Origin: Leptolyngbyaceae cyanobacterium MP9P1.79
GTDB lineage: Bacteria > Cyanobacteriota > Cyanobacteriia > JARCMD01
DNA: 35,685 nucleotides
Assembly: GCA_030248885.1 (NCBI GenBank)
Contig: JARCMD010000400.1
Location: forward strand, 1-35,685
Reading direction: 5' to 3'
Below the pieces are notes generated by a model. That model saw nothing but the letters and a program-made list of their open reading frames with translations, searched no databases and was not told the DNA's origin. The position numbers and the translations under genes were made by a program. Positions within the stretch are counted from its first letter, which is position 1, and each line of letters begins with the position of its first letter. Below are positions 32,243 through 35,685 of the stretch, one piece after another.

Positions 32243-32992
32243 ATGTCTCAACCTTCAGTACTGGATTCTCAAGACGTTTCTTTAGATGTGAGAGCAGAGC
32301 TTGAAGCAGTTGCAACTGTAGCGGGCATTCCCTTTCCTCCCAATGATGGAGAGAGTGATGAACTGCCCTTAGAAAGCGACAAACATCGAGACCAAATTGA
32401 CCTGCTTATCCGCCTTTTGAAGGGGTGGTGGCGCGATCGTCGTGACTTTTATGTGGCTGGCAACTTGACTATTTTCTACAGCCCAAATCAGAGGAAATCA
32501 GAGTTTTTCCGTGGGCCAGATTTCTTCGTTGTCCTTGGGGTTGAACAGAAAGACCGCCGGAGTTGGACAGTGTGGCATGAAAATGGCAAGTATCCCAATG
32601 TCATCGTAGAGCTACTTTCTGACTCCACAGCGGCAGTGGATCGAGGCTTCAAGAAGCAGCTTTATCAGGATACCTTTCGCACTCCTAATTATTTCTGGTT
32701 TGATCCCCACACGCTTGAGTTTCAGGGCTTTCACCTTGTGGATGGTGATTACAAAGATTTGGTGCCCACGGCTGAGGGTTGGTTGTGGAGCCATGAGTTA
32801 GGACTTTATTTGGGGATTCATGGGGAGCAACTACGATTTTTTACGGACGATCGCCAATTGATGTCCTTGCCAGAGGAAGCAGCCCAGGAGCAGGCAGAAC
32901 GGGAGCAGCTACGGGCAGAACAAGAATACCAGCGGGCAGAAAAGCTGGCGGCAAAACTGCGAGAACTGGGCATTGACCCGACCGATATTTGA
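32243..32992 (+). CDS. Uma2 family (DUF820) endonuclease-like protein
   Basis: A 249-aa protein of the Uma2 family, which is greatly expanded in cyanobacteria. The PD-(D/E)XK-like core is visible: RDQIDLLIRLLKGWWRDRRDF, then FFRGPDFFVVLG (D93) and PNVIVELLSDST (E123), followed by FKKQLYQDTFRTPNYFWFDP. The substrate and role are unknown; restriction-like DNA cleavage is presumed from the fold only. The C-terminal 45 residues (EEAAQEQAEREQLRAEQEYQ...AEKLAAKLRELGIDP) are a charged coiled-coil helix, a common tail in this family. The gene stands alone. The space before it (31985-32242) holds the divergent promoters of the TPR gene and itself. Confidence 0.9.
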   Translation: MSQPSVLDSQDVSLDVRAELEAVATVAGIPFPPNDGESDELPLESDKHRDQIDLLIRLLKGWWRDRRDFYVAGNLTIFYSPNQRKSEFFRGPDFFVVLGVEQKDRRSWTVWHENGKYPNVIVELLSDSTAAVDRGFKKQLYQDTFRTPNYFWFDPHTLEFQGFHLVDGDYKDLVPTAEGWLWSHELGLYLGIHGEQLRFFTDDRQLMSLPEEAAQEQAEREQLRAEQEYQRAEKLAAKLRELGIDPTDI

Positions 32993-33243
32993 TGGAAATT
33001 TAGGTGATTGACTTAATTAATCTTCTGTAAACCATCAGAGTTTAGACGAGCTAGGGATCGACGTGTGGCTAGCATTAACACGACTAATAATTATTAATCT
33101 GTTGGCTGTAAGATATTACATAGGTCGTTATTCGGATACCTATATGCAAATTTGCCTGACTGATTTGGGGGGATTTGTAAGGGTAATCAGGCAAATTAAA
33201 CTTCTGCGAGATTAGCTCAAACCTGTTTTGCGAATTAACAACT

Positions 33244-35685
33244 ATGACTCACTCTCCTCCGACCCGGACTATTCCTTTGCGCGTCTTGCTGGTTGTGCCA
33301 TTTGTGTTACAACTTGTTGTCACAGTTGGGTTGGTAGGTTGGTTCTCCTTTGTGAATGGACAACGAGCGGTGAGAGATCTGGCAACCCGGCTGAGTCGAG
33401 AGGTTAGCGATCGGATTGAAGAGCGTATCCAATCCTATTCCGACACACCCTATCTGTTCCTGCGGACGAATGAAGCGGCCATTCGCGCTGGAATTTACGA
33501 TCCGAAGAATTTTAAGCAACTAGAACCCTACTTTTGGCAGCAAGCCAATTTGAGTCCGATCGTGACTTCTCTCTTCTATGGCAGTGAAGCCGGAGACTTT
33601 CTGATGGTCGTGACGGAAAAACCTCCCGGTATTTATATCCGCGATCGGTCTACAGCCCCCAATCGGCAGGTGTATGACGTGGATGCTCAGGGGCGGCGCA
33701 CTGCTCTCAATCGAGCCAGCAAGTATGATCCCCGGACTCGCAACTGGTACAAGCAAGCAGTGCAGGCAGGAAAACCCGCGTGGTCATCCATCTATGTTTT
33801 TTCGGATACACCCGATTTGGGGATCACACCCACGATCCCAATTTACGATCGCCAGGGTGGATTGCAGGGTGTGATTGCGATCGACTTTACCTTGACCCAA
33901 ATTAGTAATTTTCTCAACAAGTTAAAGATTAGTGAATCTGGACAGGCGTTCATCATGGAACGATCGGGAGATATCGTCGCCAGTTCAGCCTCAGAGCCAC
34001 CCTTCATCACTGTGGGCAAAGAACGGCAGCGGCTCAGTGCCCTGAAGAGTAGCCAACCCTTAATTCGATCGACCGCTGAGCAATTGCAGCAACAATTGGG
34101 CAACTTGGCAACAATCCAAAGCTATCAGCAGTTACAGTTTGGCTCTGGTGACGATCGCCGATTTGTGCGGGTTACTCCCCTGAAAGATTCACACGGCTTA
34201 GATTGGCTGATGGTGGTCGTGATCCCGGAAGCTGACTTCATGCAGCAAATTCACGAAAACACTCGCCTAACCCTCTGGCTTTCCCTGGGTACTTTGGTGC
34301 TGGCGGTTCTCGTGGGTTTCTACACCTCTCGTTGGATTACTGAACCGATTCTGCGCTTGAGTGCCGCTTCCAAGTCGATCGCCCAAGGCGCACGGGAATC
34401 CCACGTCAGCGATGAGCTAACTCAACAGGTGAAAGCTGGCGGTGTCAACGAGTTGAGTGTCCTTGCCCAGTCCTTCAACCAGATGGCCCAACAATTGCGG
34501 GAATCCTTCATTGCCTTAGAGAAATCCAACGAAGACTTGGAACATCGGGTTGAGGAGCGGACAGCCGAGCTTGCCAGCGCCAAAGATAGCGCTGAGGCGG
34601 CTAATGCGGCTAAGAGTGTGTTTTTTGCGAGTGCCAACCACGAGTTACGCACGCCTTTGAATGCCATTTTGGGCTTCTGTCAATTGATGAGCCGGGATAG
34701 TAGCTTGACGGGGTTGCAACGCGATCGGCTTAACACAATCTCCCAGAGCGGTGAGCATTTGCTGGGACTGATTAGCGATGTGTTGGAAATGTCCAAAATT
34801 GAAGCAGGGCAGGCAGCGCTACACGAGTCGGCCCTCGATTTACACCAACTCGTACAAAGCATTGCTGCCATGATGGGAGTCCGGGCTGAGATGAAGCACC
34901 TGCAACTCTTAGTAGAAATTGCTCCCGACGTGCCGCACTATATTTATGGTGATGAAGGTAAACTTCGACAAGTGTTGATTAATTTAATTGGCAACGCTAT
35001 TAAATTCACCAAAGAAGGGGGTGTGGCGCTGCGAGTGGCCGTCAAGCCATCCCTAGCCCCCAACCCTGGCATGGGTTCTGACACGAGTTTAGGAACTGGT
35101 GCCTTCCCCATCTATTTTGAAGTAGAGGATACAGGCGTTGGCATTGGCAAGCATGAACTCGATAAGTTGTTTCAACCTTTTGTGCAAACTGAAAGTGGCG
35201 CAAATTTGCAGGAAGGAACAGGGCTTGGGTTAGCCATTAGTCATCAATTTGTCAAGCTGATGGGGGGCGACATTACGGTAGAAAGCGTAGTGTATCGGGG
35301 CACGGTGTTTAAGTTTCAGGTGCAAGCAAAGCTGGCAAACCCCACAGAACTTCGGCAGGCTGACACGAATCGCCGAGTTGTGGGCGTTGCTAATGCTCAG
35401 CAACAGTATCGAATTTTAATTGTCGATGATAAACCAGAGAACCGCCGTTTGTTGCTGGAGTGGATGCAGCTTGTGGGGTTGGCGGTTAGGGAAGCCACGA
35501 ATGGTGCAGAGGCGATCGAAGTCTGGGAAGCTTGGGAGCCGCACCTCATTTGGATGGATATGCGAATGCCAGTGATGGACGGTTATGAGGCCACAAAGCA
35601 CATTAAAGCGACGGTTAAAGGACAGGCAACAGCTATTATTGCTTTGACTGCGAGTGTTTTTGAACACGAGCGATCGATGGTGCTA
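33244..35685 (+). CDS. Hybrid sensor histidine kinase (dCACHE-HAMP-kinase-receiver), 3' end outside the window
   Basis: At least 814 codons, running off the right edge. Residues 12-37 are the first membrane helix. Residues 40-335 form an extracytoplasmic double-CACHE sensor (YDPRTRNWYKQAV is the typical dCACHE motif). Residues 342-362 are the second helix, followed by HAMP (SRWITEPILRLSAASKSIA) and a short coiled coil. The phospho-acceptor is H466 in ANHELRTPLNAILGF. The N box (INLIGNAIKFT), G1 (EDTGVGI), F box (LFQPFVQ) and G2 (GTGLGLAIS) are intact. A receiver follows with D772 in WMDMRMPVMDG and the ALTAS threonine. The ligand is unknown; CACHE domains bind small metabolites. More domains (Hpt, further receivers, output) may lie beyond the window. 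Start is ATG 33244. Confidence 0.92.
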   Translation, partial: MTHSPPTRTIPLRVLLVVPFVLQLVVTVGLVGWFSFVNGQRAVRDLATRLSREVSDRIEERIQSYSDTPYLFLRTNEAAIRAGIYDPKNFKQLEPYFWQQANLSPIVTSLFYGSEAGDFLMVVTEKPPGIYIRDRSTAPNRQVYDVDAQGRRTALNRASKYDPRTRNWYKQAVQAGKPAWSSIYVFSDTPDLGITPTIPIYDRQGGLQGVIAIDFTLTQISNFLNKLKISESGQAFIMERSGDIVASSASEPPFITVGKERQRLSALKSSQPLIRSTAEQLQQQLGNLATIQSYQQLQFGSGDDRRFVRVTPLKDSHGLDWLMVVVIPEADFMQQIHENTRLTLWLSLGTLVLAVLVGFYTSRWITEPILRLSAASKSIAQGARESHVSDELTQQVKAGGVNELSVLAQSFNQMAQQLRESFIALEKSNEDLEHRVEERTAELASAKDSAEAANAAKSVFFASANHELRTPLNAILGFCQLMSRDSSLTGLQRDRLNTISQSGEHLLGLISDVLEMSKIEAGQAALHESALDLHQLVQSIAAMMGVRAEMKHLQLLVEIAPDVPHYIYGDEGKLRQVLINLIGNAIKFTKEGGVALRVAVKPSLAPNPGMGSDTSLGTGAFPIYFEVEDTGVGIGKHELDKLFQPFVQTESGANLQEGTGLGLAISHQFVKLMGGDITVESVVYRGTVFKFQVQAKLANPTELRQADTNRRVVGVANAQQQYRILIVDDKPENRRLLLEWMQLVGLAVREATNGAEAIEVWEAWEPHLIWMDMRMPVMDGYEATKHIKATVKGQATAIIALTASVFEHERSMVL

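Overview
The window is a piece of a cyanobacterial chromosome, probably from a filamentous or Leptolyngbya-like lineage. The evidence is a photosystem I subunit gene (psaI), a group 3 sigma factor of the SigF type, abundant HIP1-like GCGATCGC/CGATCG motifs, three pentapeptide-repeat proteins, a Uma2 nuclease, a GDT1-type manganese exporter, and intergenic spaces full of short palindromic mobile repeats. Most genes are ordinary housekeeping genes; the interest lies in the intergenic DNA.

Layout. 0.1-7.2 kb: an HD-domain protein diverging from an orphan modA, two pentapeptide-repeat genes, a large single-pass membrane protein, then gloA and xth. 7.3-8.8 kb (minus strand): a conserved hypothetical, a lipoprotein and a CsbD-like stress protein. 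9.4-15.7 kb: uvrB on the plus strand, then on the minus strand psaI (38 codons), a DCC thiol-oxidoreductase, an N6-adenine methyltransferase, a SRPBCC/START protein and a GDT1/Mnx manganese exporter. The exporter is preceded by a consensus-like promoter and what reads as a yybP-ykoY manganese riboswitch. 16.4-19.3 kb: an SLH-like lipoprotein and a BaiN/HI0933 flavoprotein. 19.5-21.3 kb is a small accessory patch: a broken xisH, a ParDE toxin-antitoxin pair and a DUF6398 gene. 21.8-28.5 kb: purF and purL (minus), a split pentapeptide membrane protein (plus), cysK and a 1-Cys peroxiredoxin (minus). 29.6-35.7 kb: sigF, a TPR protein, a Uma2 nuclease and a hybrid sensor kinase that runs off the window.

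Mobile repeats. At least four families of small non-coding elements can be separated by their terminal inverted repeats (TIRs). Family A elements carry a CCCTCATCCCC / CCCCTTCTCCC hairpin core; two copies have 8-bp target duplications, and the same core occurs with two different TIR types. Family B elements (about 107-109 bp, TA-flanked, three copies) include one lying between purL and purF. Family C elements (about 160 bp, two copies) carry an identical 25-bp module in opposite orientations and at different places. Family D is a 485-bp element with GGCTTGTCATTACC ends and an internal tandem duplication. At 30.48-31.23 kb these nest: a family D element sits in the hairpin loop of a family A element, which abuts a family B element.

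No CRISPR array, prophage or complete insertion sequence was seen. No wholly new enzymatic system is evident. The best leads are the long manganese-riboswitch leader with its pseudoknot-capable downstream region, the nested elements, the AU-only hairpin at the start of a pentapeptide gene, and the pentapeptide protein split by a hydrophobic insert. All calls rest on reading the sequence by eye and on remembered family motifs; no database search was run.
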